From Saprolegnia diclina VS20 (Eukaryota > Oomycota > Saprolegniomycetes > Saprolegniales > Saprolegniaceae), in assembly GCF_000281045.1 (NCBI RefSeq), contig NW_008246112.1, positions 414,333 to 478,332 of the forward strand: 64,000 bases of DNA, written 5' to 3'. The position numbers and the translations under genes were made by a program. Every line of letters starts with the position of its first letter. Within the stretch, counting starts at the first letter, position 1. The notes below the pieces were generated by a model. It searched no databases. It was given only the letters and a program-made list of their open reading frames with translations, and had not been told where the DNA came from. This document shows, one piece after another, positions 10,385 through 21,136 of the stretch.

Positions 10385-13300
10385 CGGGTCGAACGGGAGC
10401 TACTGATGCCGAGGCGAGTGTATCTTTTTGGCGCTGCACGAGCGCCTTGGCCCGCTCGACGACGTTGGCGGGGCAGCCTACGCCATGTTAGATTTAGTGT
10501 GCATCCGACAACAACGTACCGGCGAGGGCCGCTACTTCGACGCCGTACGACTCTTTGGCGACGCCGGGCACGACGCGGTGGGAGAAGATCAGACCCGCCT
10601 TTCTACAGAAACCGGTTGACGCAGTTTGACAGTTTCGGCGTACTTGTGGCGAGCGACTTGCATGTGATGAAACGAGACCGCATGCGCGCTGGCAAAGATG
10701 CTGCTGAGCTCGGTAAAGTGGGTCGCAAACAACGTCCGGCTCTGGCGCCGAAGAAGCTCCTCGACCACCTACGCCATTAAGAACTGCGCTTTCAACAAAC
10801 GACTGGAGCGTACGGCTTGGGCGATGGCGACGCCGTCTTGGACCGACGTACCGCGGCCGACCTCGTCCATTAGGATGAGCGACCGATTCGTTGCCTAGAT
10901 GCGACGTGAGCTTCATGTGGCTTTTGCAGGGCGCACCTGCTTGAGAATCGTCGCTGTCTCTTGCATTTCTACCATGAACGTACTGCGGTCCGACGCCAGA
11001 TCGTCCGACGCGCCCACCTACATATGTCGTCGTAACCTACGAACACAATCACTCGATAGACAAGTTGTCCACACCCGGCTAAAGAGGCGGTCGACGATGC
11101 CAATGTGCGCGCTCACGGCCGGCACAAAGCTGCCCATCTATCGATTCAAACGGTATCAATCTATCAAGCCGAGACTCGGACATAAATTGCCTGCGCGAGG
11201 AGCACGAGGTGGGCCGTCTGCCGCAGAAATGTGCTCTTCCCGCCCATGTTGGGCCCCGTGACGATCCAGCACGAGTCGTCGAAAGCGAAATGCAAGCTGT
11301 TGGGTACAAACGCGCGCAAGTTGGCTTCGTGCGCGGAGGCAACGACCCAGTGACGTCCCTCGACGATGTGCATATCGGCCGACGTGGCCGACAGCGTCGG
11401 TCGCACCAGTTGGTGGTCCAGCGCTACGTGACACCATCAAAATCGACTGCACAAGTGCTGCGTACTGTTCTGGGCGTGGCTGGCCGCGACATCGAGTTGA
11501 TTCAATGCGTCGCCCAAGGTCTCGATGGCGGCTGACACCGCCAAGACGCGGCCTTGCAACTCCTTGAAGAGCGCTTCTTCGACCTCGACGCTCTAGAAAC
11601 GCTGCAGCGACATAGGCTCCATCAAGCAGTGTACGGTACCTGGTCCAACGCGTGGAACACATCCGAGTTGAGCTTATCGAGGGCGGGCGACCGGTAGCGA
11701 AGCGTTTTGGTCGTGGTTTGAATCAGCTGAAAGTGCGGTGCTACGCATGGTCAGCCGTGTTCTCTGCTACATCGATGCTTGGCGTACGCGTAAGCGGTGG
11801 TGACGTGTCTTGGGGCACTTCAACACACCAGCCCACGTGCTGCTTCTTGCGCGCCACACGAAGCTTGGCAATGCCCGTCTGCGTCTGGTACTCGCGCTGG
11901 AGGTCCCGAATCTGGTCGGTCACCGAGTCGTGGCAGAGACTGCGCCACCGATCGAGCTCCTTGGAGTACCCTAAGTCCACAATTTTGTTTCCATTCTCGA
12001 AACGTATCCGAACCGGGGCGGATAAAGTCGTGCTTTTGGTTGAGTTGCGTCAGGTCGTCGACGAGCGCTGCTTGCACGTCCGTGGCCATGGCGACGACTA
12101 GATATGTGGTAAATAACGTCATACTCTTTTATGGCGAAGCGTGTACCTTCGGGTACATCAAAGGCGCCTCGGAGACGCGAGATGAGCTCGCACGGCCAGT
12201 GGCGCGGTCCGTCCTGCAAGTAGTGGGCCAGCGCTTGGCTCTCCAGCACAGTGTCACTAATCTAACGCATTGCACTTTTCACAGCGCGCTCATTTCCATT
12301 CGAGCGTACTCGCTTGAGGTCTTTGGGCGTGCCGTTGCCCATCGCCAGACGCCGGAGGCTCCGCTCAATGTCCCCGCATTCCTACTGCAGCTTGAGCAAT
12401 CGATGGTGGAGTGTGGAGGCAAGCCTGCAGAACGTGACGTAGCTTGGAGAGTCCGTGGGTGTCCTGGAGCAGCCATGACACGGCGTCTTGACGCCGAGTA
12501 ATGTCGTCGACGCGCAAGAGCGGGGCCGAGAGGTGCGCCTGCCGCCAGTGTATCAAGAAGCCAAAGTACATTGCGTGTGTACCGCCAAGAGCCGCGCGCC
12601 ACCCGCCGTCTTGGTCTTATCAATCGCTTGCAGAAGGCTGTGCTGCTTGGTCCCGTGCATCGACTACGAATACGTTTAATAGATCGACGACACAACCTTA
12701 TTTGAATACCTTGGTGATCTCGAGCGACCGCCACGCGCTGGCGTCGATGAGCATGCGCGGCTGCAGCGCTGAAGCATCTTCCGGCGCGTGTGTCTGGAGG
12801 TGCGTGTATCGAAGGTACTCGGTGATCATGGCCGACGCCGACGCCGAGAGCGCTGCTGGTCGGTATGTCTTGAGACAGTGCGCGGGCAGTTTGGCCTCGA
12901 CGAGCTGCCAGAAGGAATCTGCCCAAATGGATAGGACGACATCGCGTAGCAGCGGTCGTACCCGTTGCACTTGTCGCGGCGTTGATCGGGAGGAGCATCT
13001 CGGTCGGAGAGAGGCGACAGAGCTCGCTCTCAAGCTCATCCAAGGTCGTCGCCAAGCGGTGAAACTCGCCTGTCGAGACGTCGGTCCACGCGAGCTCAAG
13101 CGCCTCGGCGTTTTGCGTCATGGCGGCGAGATAGTTGTTTTGGCCGGCGAGCAGCATCGAGTCGTCCGTGAGCGACCCAGGCGTCACCACCTAGGCGCCA
13201 TTTTCATTTCGTTTCACATCATCTACAATGTGCCAGTACCCGGACAACGTGCCGCTGGACGAGCGCGTGGACGCCGACGCCCTTGCGCTGCTTGGCGGCC

Positions 13301-13792
13301 GTCGCCGACTAGTCACGCTGCGTTGTCAACACCCTCTTCGATCGTAGCATATCGCGGTACTTCGGTCTGGTTGCAGATGGCGACCTTCTCGCCGTGGTGC
13401 CGCACGAGCTTCTCGACGTACGTGTTGAGCGACGCGATCGGGAACCCGCACATGATGTCCATGTCGTGGGCTTGCTTGGACTTGGCCTTGCGCGTCAGCG
13501 CCAGGTTCAGAAGCTACGCCATCGAATGCAATAGAGTAGCATAGACAATGGGCGTACGTGCGACGCGCGGCGCGCATCGTCGGCAAAGAGCTCGTAAAAG
13601 TCGCCGACTTGGTAGAGCAAAAGGCAATCTGGCACAACGACCATTGATACATTGATAGAGAGAGATGGACCGACCAGGGTACTCCTTCTTGCGCTCGAGA
13701 TACTGCCGCAGCATCGGCGTCACGGTTGACGACGCCAATGCACGGCGACCGAGCCGGCCGATGGCGGTGCGCTGGAGACCGACCCGAAGCAT
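10377..13792 (-). CDS. MutS-family mismatch repair protein with mitochondrial-type leader (MSH1-like)
   Basis: Eight or more 38-55 nt introns interrupt the gene. Start [17 protein letters not shown] at 13792 is Arg-rich without acidic residues, as in mitochondrial targeting peptides. Domain I follows: [15 protein letters not shown], then [17 protein letters not shown] with the Phe-x-Glu-like mismatch-reading region. Later exons give [25 protein letters not shown]-like [19 protein letters not shown], the Walker A region [56 protein letters not shown], the Walker B region [16 protein letters not shown] and [11 protein letters not shown]. It ends with [19 protein letters not shown]. The order and motifs match bacterial-type MutS and mitochondrial MSH1, rather than nuclear MSH2-6. 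The expected role is mismatch binding and mitochondrial genome stability. All apparent frame breaks coincide with plausible GT-AG introns, so I read it as intact. An upstream in-frame ATG at 13885 is possible. Confidence 0.85.
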
Positions 13793-14382
13793 TATTGGAT
13801 TGCGCTTCGGCACGTCTCTGATTGGTGGGTTGACCACGTACACTACATCCGTGCAATTTGCACACGATTTCGAGCTGAAAGTCAATATGAAATGGTGTCA
13901 GTCATGTCGCACTCATGCAAGCCTTGAGCGCGAGTGACCATGCACTTGACCACGCGACCTCTCGGTCCTGCTGCAAAAGGGTGCTTGAGCGATGCGCGCA
14001 TCGAAAGAGCGACTTGATTTGTTATCGGCGTTGCGGCACAGCGGGATTGGGTTATCTTACACTATTTAAAACCACACTAAATGTTCGAATGCGAGAGCGC
14101 TCAATCTACCACTGCAAGCTTGGTAGCCATGCTAGACAACGTGCAACACAATCGCCTACGTGTGTGTTTCAAGCAGCAAGATGTATAAATGCTCTGCGTT
14201 CTTGCCCCAGCTTGGTATGAGTCGAGCTGTGGAATCTTGAATCGTATACTATTTCCGTGATTCAAGATTGGACTTCGCAGATATCTTATCATCCGGATAC
14301 GGTGCCACGAGGAACTGCCACGGAAACTTCGGTGGGCAACCACGAGCTCATCCGACCGCTCCAGCCCGGAGACCAGAGCTCA
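13793..14382. other. Intergenic region, divergent promoters
   Basis: Lies between the divergent MutS and F-box genes. No open frame is convincing. It contains ATCATCCGGATAC near 14288, a version of the TATCCGG motif also seen before other genes, and is locally AT-richer than the coding DNA. Confidence 0.4.
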
Positions 14383-15664
14383 ATGATTGCCGCACCTATC
14401 CGCCGACGCACCCGCCGGGACGAAGACGCCGAGGCCCTCGAGCAAGCGCTCAACGAGTCGCTGCAGTACGCGCTGCCTTCCGCCACCTCGATAACTCCAC
14501 GGTGTGTAGGCCCGACTTTCTCGCCCAGATCGTGCACGCGGAGAACGAGTTGCGCCATCTCAACCTCGCCGCCCGTGCCCGCGCCAGTGCTAGCACCGAG
14601 GTTTCATCGTCCACGCCAGCAGCGATCGACGACGACGACGACGATGACGTCGACGCGCCGGAAGACGTCGCCGCCGCCGCCCTCGAGCCCGCCAACCTCG
14701 AAGATTTGAACGGTACGCACACAATAGCGCCAAGAGGATTGCCGTCTCATGCAGCGCAGCCGACGTGCTTTGCTGCCACATGCCCGAGCGCATGCTCATG
14801 CTCGTGCTCGAGTTCCTCGACGAAGACACGATCGGCAACTTTAGCAACACGTGCCACCACTTTCACCGCGCTGCCTCGAACGGTACAATGGACGATACAG
14901 CGATAGCTCATGCGAGTCGGCGTAGAGTACATCTACGAGATGATGTGTCGGCGCGTCTTCACGATGCAGAGCCGCGGGCGGGCCGTCAAGCTCGGCAAGT
15001 TTTCATCGTGGGCACACATGTTTCGCGGCCGGCCCCGCGTCAAGTACCACGGTACGTTCGTAGCTCGCATGCATGTGGCTGCATCGTCTCCAGGCTTTTA
15101 CGCGCTGCGCATCTCGTACTACAAGGAGCCGGAATGGAACATGTGGACCGATTTGCCCAAAAATGCGATTCTGCTGGTACAACCTGTCTGTTGTTGTCGA
15201 ACTTTGCTCAAACTATAGGATCTTAGGCCATTTACTATCGCTATTTCAACTTTCGAAATGACGGCACGTTCCTATATGCGATGACGCACCGCCACCCGCG
15301 CGAGGTAGATGACCAACACGTCGCATGCCCTAGTATGGTGTGTCGCTGTAGACCGCAGAACTCATGCGCCACCGCGACAAGGAGACCATCTTTGTGGGCA
15401 ACTACTACTTGGCCCGCGGACAAGTGCACGCGGTCGTGCCAATGCGCCACGGCACGCTCGAGTTCATCTTCCGCATGGCGTCGAGGTCGGTGCGCTTTGT
15501 ATCAACTTGATACATAAACCTTGCATAGGTGGCGCGCGCCCAACACGCAATTGGTGATGCTGTCGCACGCGTTGTACCAGCCGTCGGACGTGGGCTTGCA
15601 GCGCCCACACTATTTTGACGTGAACGAAGAAGCCTTCAACTTCCGGCGCTTCTGGCACCTCTAG
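14383..15664 (+). CDS. FBXO9-like F-box protein
   Basis: At least seven exons. The start at 14383 (MIAAPIRRRTRRDEDAEALE) gives a basic then acidic N-terminus with an Asp run (IDDDDDDDVDAPEDV). The F-box follows (MPERMLMLVLEFLDEDTIG, FSNTCHHFHRAAS). The C-terminal region has features of FBXO9/Hrt3: GFYALRISYYKEPEWNMW, HYYRYFNFRNDGTFLYAMTH, IFVGNYYLARGQVHAVV, GTLEFIFRM and HYFDVNEEAFNFRRFWHL, then TAG at 15662-15664. F-box proteins of this type are substrate receptors of SCF ubiquitin ligases. No TPR unit of the animal FBXO9 is visible upstream. One intron (about 15492-15530) carries the palindromic motif TATCAACTTGATA shared with introns of other genes. An alternative ATG lies upstream at 14257. 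Confidence 0.75.
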
Positions 15665-15864
15665 CCTCGGTCGACGGCGCTTCGTGTAGGTAGCCTTATC
15701 TTGTAGCCATCTTGCCGCTTGTCCCATCATCGATCACATGCGATGAGCAAATGGTCTTCTCCGACGTCACTCGGTGCTTCCATGCGTTGCGACAGCGGTC
15801 TTTTGCGGTTCGACTTTTGAGAATACAAGAGGTATAGATTAACACGCGCGATGCAAAGAAGTGG

Positions 15865-16821
15865 CTACATGAGGCGGCAGCTGTTGCCGCAGCCGCTGCA
15901 TTGCGTGGGCTCGCGTGCTGGGAACATGCTGCAGCTGTGGTCGGGCACGGACGGCGCCGTCTCGAGCGTCGTGAAGCTGCCGCTCACCATGGGCGGAACC
16001 GGCGCGACACAGCGCACGACGCCCGAGCCAACGACTTTAGCCTCGAGCTCGTCCATCGCGCGCACCACGACCGCGCCGCTGCCCGCAATCTCAATATGCG
16101 CTTCGTGGGCGGCCACGGCGTCCGTGCGTACGCGCCCCGAGCCGGCCACTTGGATCGCCACGCGCTGGCAGGTCCCATGGCCGGCAAATGAGAGGTTCCC
16201 GGAGCCCGAGACGGCGCACTGGATCGAGGCGGCCGTGAATGCCTTGGGCGACGCAATGTGGATGCTGCCCGAGCCTGCGACGCTGCAGTCGACCGACGTG
16301 GCCGTGACGGCGCCGACGCTCAGCTGCGTCACGCCGCTGCCGCGCGTCGCACACTCGATTGTCTCGACGACGAGTGATGCCGCTTCCAGCTGCACGCGGC
16401 CACTACCGTTTGTTTGGGCGCGCAAGGTGGCGACCGATGCGTGCGCGGTGCGCACACAGACGCGGCCCGACCCGTTCTGGATCAGCGTCAGGTCGGCCGC
16501 GAGAGGCCCGAGCGGCCAGTGATCCACGTACACGCTGCCGGGTCCGTTGTTGACAAACTTGGTGCACTTAAGCGCGTCGGCGCTGGCGCATATCTCAATC
16601 AGGAGCGTCATCGTGTCGGTGATTGGCGAAGCCCACTCGAGGCAAAGCGTCGCATCGCGCTGGACAATGCGCAGAGCGTCGACGGGAAGGTTCCCCGCAC
16701 TTGTGGCGGTGACGCGGAGGTCGGTCTCGACCGCAGCTTGGCTCACAAACACGTGGCAAGGCAGGTTGTTGTCGATCTCGTGGATCGTTGTCGCGTCAAA
16801 GGTGTAGGTGAGGACGCTCAT
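15865..16821 (-). CDS. Head-GIN/DUF2807-like GSG-repeat protein, copy 1
   Basis: 318 residues, single exon, starting MSVLTYTFDATTIHEIDN. After about 100 residues of beta-rich N-terminal region it contains at least seven units of about 22 residues built on GSG: NGSGRVQLEAASL, RGSGVTQLSVGAV, AGSGSIHIASPKAF, SGSGNLSFAGHGT, AGSGRVRTDAVAA, AGSGAVVVRAMDE and VGSGVVRCVAPV. This is the periodicity of the bacterial putative auto-transporter adhesin (head GIN) fold, a right-handed beta solenoid. Unlike the bacterial members it has no signal peptide or lipobox. The tail is Cys-rich (CSMFPAREPTQCSGCGNSC). Function is unknown. It is followed 656 bases upstream by a paralogue on the same strand. Confidence 0.75.
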   Translation of the reverse strand: MSVLTYTFDATTIHEIDNNLPCHVFVSQAAVETDLRVTATSAGNLPVDALRIVQRDATLCLEWASPITDTMTLLIEICASADALKCTKFVNNGPGSVYVDHWPLGPLAADLTLIQNGSGRVCVRTAHASVATLRAQTNGSGRVQLEAASLVVETIECATRGSGVTQLSVGAVTATSVDCSVAGSGSIHIASPKAFTAASIQCAVSGSGNLSFAGHGTCQRVAIQVAGSGRVRTDAVAAHEAHIEIAGSGAVVVRAMDELEAKVVGSGVVRCVAPVPPMVSGSFTTLETAPSVPDHSCSMFPAREPTQCSGCGNSCRLM

Positions 16822-17477
16822 TTTGTTGTCGAATGTGATTTTCAACAGTGGCCACAAGCAAATTGTTTGCTTATTGAAATAAGAAGCGGGAATGTGGGTG
16901 CCAACGCACTTGCGTCTGAGTCGAGGATGCGGAGAGACGCGCCAAGAACGCTGGTCGGTGCAGCTGCGGCATATCGAATGATGATGCACCGACGTGCGCG
17001 GCAGAGGATTGGCTCGTGCCGGCCCTGCTTGCCGGCCTAGCTCCTGTGATGACAGGCGGATGACGGACACGCGCTTGTCGTGCACTCCGAGGGGATGAGC
17101 GCCAAGGTTCAAGTACACCTCTGCATGTATTGGGTGTCTTCTTCTTGAAGTACCGTGTCGCAATGACGTCATGTCCGAATGCTTGTTCCACGTCCATGAG
17201 AGGGCTGGAACTGCCGAGAGCCAAGTCAAGGCGCCCGTAAGTCCACACGGCGCTTCTCGTGCGAGAATGCCAAGGCGAAACGGCTGCCATCCCAGTGCTG
17301 CCATGTTAGACTGCCACGTCATACAAACGTCATACGTGGCAGCACGAGAAATGACCCTAGCCAGGAGAGCCGATTGGTCGCACTTGTGTGGCCCTGTTTT
17401 GAGAACCATTGGGGCGGACGGCACCTGGTCCCGTCCTGGTGCGATCCCCTGTGAAAATCCAATAATGCTGGTGGTCA
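16822..17477. other. Spacer between the GIN-like paralogues
   Basis: The promoter side of copy 1 and the 3' flank of copy 2. The frame of copy 1 stays open to 17499, but its composition there is unlike the gene body and I see no domain in it. No other gene is supported. Confidence 0.4.
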
Positions 17478-18443
17478 TTACATAATGTTGCACTCCCATG
17501 AGCTTGAACTATCGACATCAATCGTATCGGGCACACGGTCGGGAAATGGCACTGCTTCGGGCACGATGACCGGCGACGGATTGTACAAGTGCGAGCACGG
17601 ACCATGGCACGCTTCTGGCGGCATCTTTGTGTAGTAAATCAGACCGGGACCGACGGACTTAGTGCGGAGTTCGTGCACGGCCTGCGTCATAATCGACCCA
17701 GGGCCGTAAACTGTCGCATCAACCTCGTGGGCTGATAGCGCGTCTGTTCGAATGCGGCCGCTCCCCGTGACGGTCGCAGTGGCGACGACGCACGTCCCGG
17801 CGCCTCGGAGGCACACGACGCCCGCGCCTTGGACAGCTGCTTGCACGGACGTCGCCTGCCACGCATTTCGCGCACCAAGGTTGATGACGCCGGCGCCTTG
17901 CACGCGGCTGCTTGCATATGTCGTGTTGATGGTTTCAGCGTAGACGGATATACTGCCTTGGCCCGAGACGGTCGAGTCGAGGGAGCACAGGTTGAGCGCG
18001 CCGGCGTCAACTCGAATCGCGCCATCACCGCTGACATGGCATGCAAAGCGCGTCAGTGAGAGCTCGGGCGTCTCCATGTGCATGCTGCCGTGGCCCTCCT
18101 GCACCAGACACAAGTGGCTTCCTTGCGCTTTGCGCGCCACGCCATCCATGCAAAGATCCCCGCCGCCAGCATTTGTGATCTTGGTGGCTGTCAACGCGGC
18201 CTCGTCAACTTGCACTTGAACGAGCACTTGACCTGTGAGGTGCCCATGCGTGGTGCGCAGTGTCAGCACGCCATGCAGCAGCTGAACGACGAAGTGATCG
18301 ACGCTGTTGTGCGACGCGGTCAGCGTGACAAGGACTTTGCCGGGGGGAGCGTCGGGAAGCACGAAGACGCGGCACGGCAGCAGGTTGCGGAGCTCGCGCA
18401 CGGCCGCGGCCTCGAAGGACGTCGTGTACGGTTCGAGGGACAT
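17478..18443 (-). CDS. Head-GIN/DUF2807-like repeat protein, copy 2
   Basis: 321 residues, single exon, starting MSLEPYTTSFEAAAVREL. It matches copy 1 in layout and in segments such as LLPCRVFV (copy 1 has NLPCHVFV) and GSGRIRTDALSAHE (copy 1 has GSGRVRTDAVAAHE). Most glycine units have diverged from GSG to GDG, GQG, GAG or GPG: SGDGAIRVDAGAL, SGQGSISVYAETI, QGAGVINLGARNA, QGAGVVCLRGAGT, YGPGSIMTQAVHE. No signal peptide or membrane span. The C-terminus differs from copy 1, with a Pro/Val segment and SSSSWECNIM. Likely a tandem duplicate under relaxed or altered constraint. Function unknown. Confidence 0.72.
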   Translation of the reverse strand: MSLEPYTTSFEAAAVRELRNLLPCRVFVLPDAPPGKVLVTLTASHNSVDHFVVQLLHGVLTLRTTHGHLTGQVLVQVQVDEAALTATKITNAGGGDLCMDGVARKAQGSHLCLVQEGHGSMHMETPELSLTRFACHVSGDGAIRVDAGALNLCSLDSTVSGQGSISVYAETINTTYASSRVQGAGVINLGARNAWQATSVQAAVQGAGVVCLRGAGTCVVATATVTGSGRIRTDALSAHEVDATVYGPGSIMTQAVHELRTKSVGPGLIYYTKMPPEACHGPCSHLYNPSPVIVPEAVPFPDRVPDTIDVDSSSSWECNIM

Positions 18444-19204
18444 GGCGACGACAATGATCTCTTGCCAGGTGTACTGAAAAGGAAAGGTGAGAGTGTTGGT
18501 CAAGAGTGTGTGTCTTGACGCGCGAGACACGCAACGCCACCGCGTCCCTTGGCTCTGCAAGAAGAGTGTACATCAATCAAACGTATCAAGGCCTCGTTGA
18601 TGATGTGACTCTCTAGCTCGATACAATGTCTTCTGGTGCATCAAGCTGTTGGCTCTCGAGCTCAGTAGGCCCAACGCCGTGAACAACCTCTGCAGCTGCA
18701 AGCCCTTCTCAAGTAAACACGTCGAGAGGCACCAACTTGGAGGCGCCAGGAAGACAGTTTCCTCGCCTAGGTACAATCCCGTCCTTAGAGGCGGCATTTC
18801 GCTCAGAAAGGCTTGATGCTGGAGCTATATCGTGGCGTCTCGCTTGCCAGGACGCCCTACGTTGGGAGCGAGCTATGGAGCTGGTCCTTGACGATCGCAA
18901 TCACGTGTCAAGTGAGGCATCTCTCACCAAGTGCGAAGGAAGGCGACATGTTTGTGCGGGCGTGACGGCTCGTGCGAGAGCTTGCGGTCTCCAACATACC
19001 ATTATCACCGTGTAGTATTTGCTGCAGTCGCTGACGCCCAAGCCAGCACGCAGCCACGAGATCAAGGGTCACACCGCAGTCACATAAACGCATACAAAGA
19101 CAAACTTAGGCGGCGCTCGTGTGCGCTGCGAGCGTGTGTGAAAGCAGCGGTCGACAGACTCCTATCGAGGCTCGCACCGGATCGCTGCAGCTTTCCTCGT
19201 CCTG
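18444..19204. other. Unassigned stretch between GIN and ankyrin genes
   Basis: A 92-codon plus-strand frame (18737-19015) includes LACQDALRWERAMELVLDD, which looks somewhat protein-like, but there is no domain and no clear start. I do not call it a gene. Confidence 0.3.
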
Positions 19205-21136
19205 CTACGCCTCATGTGAACCGCGGCTTGTCGGCGAGTGGTGCCGTACCATCTTGCGGCGCGTAGCCATCTCGCGCAACCGGCTTGCCACGTCATTGAA
19301 GCCCAACTTTTGAGCTTTTGCCCAGAGCGTCACGCCCACCTACATGCTCATGAGAGACCTGAGGTCGAATCTGTCGTACAGCGTCGAGGACGCTCACGTC
19401 CACGTCGTCCGCGTCAAGAAGGATCGGCAGTAGCTGGAGCTGGTGCATGTCGAGGGCCACATGCAACGGTGCCACGTTCATCTACAAGGCCCTTGGTTGG
19501 CGCTGGCGGCTCGAGCGCAAAAGACCTGGTCCTTCGCGTTGACGTCGACTTTGGCGCGGACAAGTTCGCGGACAATGTCGACATGACCGCCTTCGATCGC
19601 GAGCGTTAGCACCGACCGCCCCATCTAGCGCACGCGCGTGAGGATCTGCATCCTCGATGGGGACGACGACCTCGTTGCGACAGTCGAGGTCGGTTGCGGG
19701 CGCGCGAATGAGCTCAACAGCGACCGCGTACTGCGCCGCCGCCATCGCTTCGTGCAGCAACCCTTGGTTCGACTAGCGACAACTTGTCTGTAGTCTGAAC
19801 TGACTCACCAAGTACCTCGTTGGGACTGGCGCCAAGACGCAAAAAATACTGCGTCTGTTGGGCGTCCCCGCCGCGCACGGCAAGCCCGAGGCACAAGGCC
19901 TAGGCGTTATGAGCGCCGTGACGCAGCTGCGTCGACGCACCTTGGCCGACGCCACTGCGCGCTGCTCGCCGGGCGTCAGCGCCGGTCGCTACACCACAGA
20001 AATTCCCTCAAGAAGCTCGATTCGAGATGCGTCATCATACGTTGCTGGCGACCACGTCCCAGGCCAAGAGCTACGTGGCACGTGTGCGTCATGGTTCGAA
20101 ATGACAGACGTCAGACCTTGGGCTCGCCGTCGACGCTCGAGTTGACCAACAGAAGCGCGTCCACGACCGCCGCGTGGTTGGCGCGGGCCGCGTACGTCAC
20201 TGCGCGGACCATGTCCTAGACGCTCGTGAGAGACCCGAGTCCTCAAATGGTCGTGGCTACGCTGCGCAACATCCACGCTTGCACCGTCAACAGCACGCGC
20301 ACGACACCAGCGTGGCCTCTCGCGGCAGCGCGGCAGAGTGGCGTCTCGCCCGCCTACGTCAACACGCCATCATCATCCACTTTGCCAAAGTTGGAAGCAG
20401 CAGTGTACGCTGTCTTTTCCGTTGACGTCGGCGTTGGCACGGAGCAGGAGCTGCACGACTGACGCATGATCGTTGCTCGCGGCCAGCGCCAGCGGTGACG
20501 CGCCGTTCTACTTGCAGTAAAGATGCAGCCCTGTGCGAACGAAGACGGCGTACGATGCTCGTCTTGTGGACATCCGCGCCGGCGCGCAGCAAGAGAGGGA
20601 TGACGTCGGCATGGCCGCGCTCGGCCGCCATGCACAGCGGCGTCGTGCCCTCCTACGTGGCGACAAGCGGTCGCTTGCCTACGCTGGAGCGTCATGCTAA
20701 CGTACGAGATCGGCCTTGTTGACGTCCGCGCCGGCGTCGAGGAGCATGGCGATGATGGACGCGCGGCCTTGGGCAGCTGCTTCGCACAGCGGCGTTTCGC
20801 CCATCTAGATAGCGTCGTGGGATCTGCATTGCAGTCGGAGACGCACGTCGTTGGGTTTGTTGACGTCGGCGTTCGCGTTCAGGAGCAGCTTGACGACGCC
20901 AATGTGGCCGTTGGCTGCCGCGCGGTACAAGGCCGTCGTGCCATTCTGCACGTCGCGTTCAGCACCAGCACTATCGGATCAAGCCACCTCGTCGGTGCGG
21001 GCGTTGACATCGACGCCGCGCTTGACGAGCTTCTGGACTTCCTTGTGTTGGCCGGCCGCGGCGGCGCTCAATAGCTTGGAGAGGCCCTAGTCCACGTCAG
21101 GAGCGGCGATACCACTGCATGGCGCACCGTGCCCAT
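19205..21136 (-). CDS. Ankyrin-repeat protein A (one exon per repeat)
   Basis: Read from 21136: a minimal first exon (MGT) joins GLSKLLSAAAAGQHKEVQKL then VKRGVDVNART. Further exons give NGTTALYRAAANGHIGVVKL, LLNANADVNKPND, a unit ending MLLDAGADVNKAD, AERGHADVIPLLLRAGADVH, GGDAQQTQYFLRLGASPNEV and PLHVALDMHQLQLLPILLDA. The last exon is VTLWAKAQKLGFNDVASRLR ending GSHEA and a stop at 19205-19207. Introns are about 40-45 nt and fall at equivalent places between repeats. Ankyrin repeats mediate protein binding; no enzymatic domain is seen. Some middle repeats are diverged, and two or three exon joins are uncertain, so a partly degraded gene cannot be excluded. It is divergent to ankyrin gene B, with 897 bases between starts. 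Confidence 0.68.

Noticed and set aside
12920-12990. Apparent frameshift in MutS after LLPINAATS.
   Set aside because: A 43-nt GT-AG intron (ending TTGGGCAG on the minus strand) joins the two frames to give [16 protein letters not shown], as expected.
13298-13350. An apparent 22-nt intron, or a frameshift, in the MutS gene (stop after GVDNAA).
   Set aside because: A 52-nt GTAC...TAG intron starting after ICNQTE restores the frame in phase 0 and gives a normal MutS alignment, so neither a tiny intron nor a lesion is needed.
18444-19204. A possible gene around LACQDALRWERAMELV.
   Set aside because: Only one short block is protein-like and no start, intron or domain supports it.
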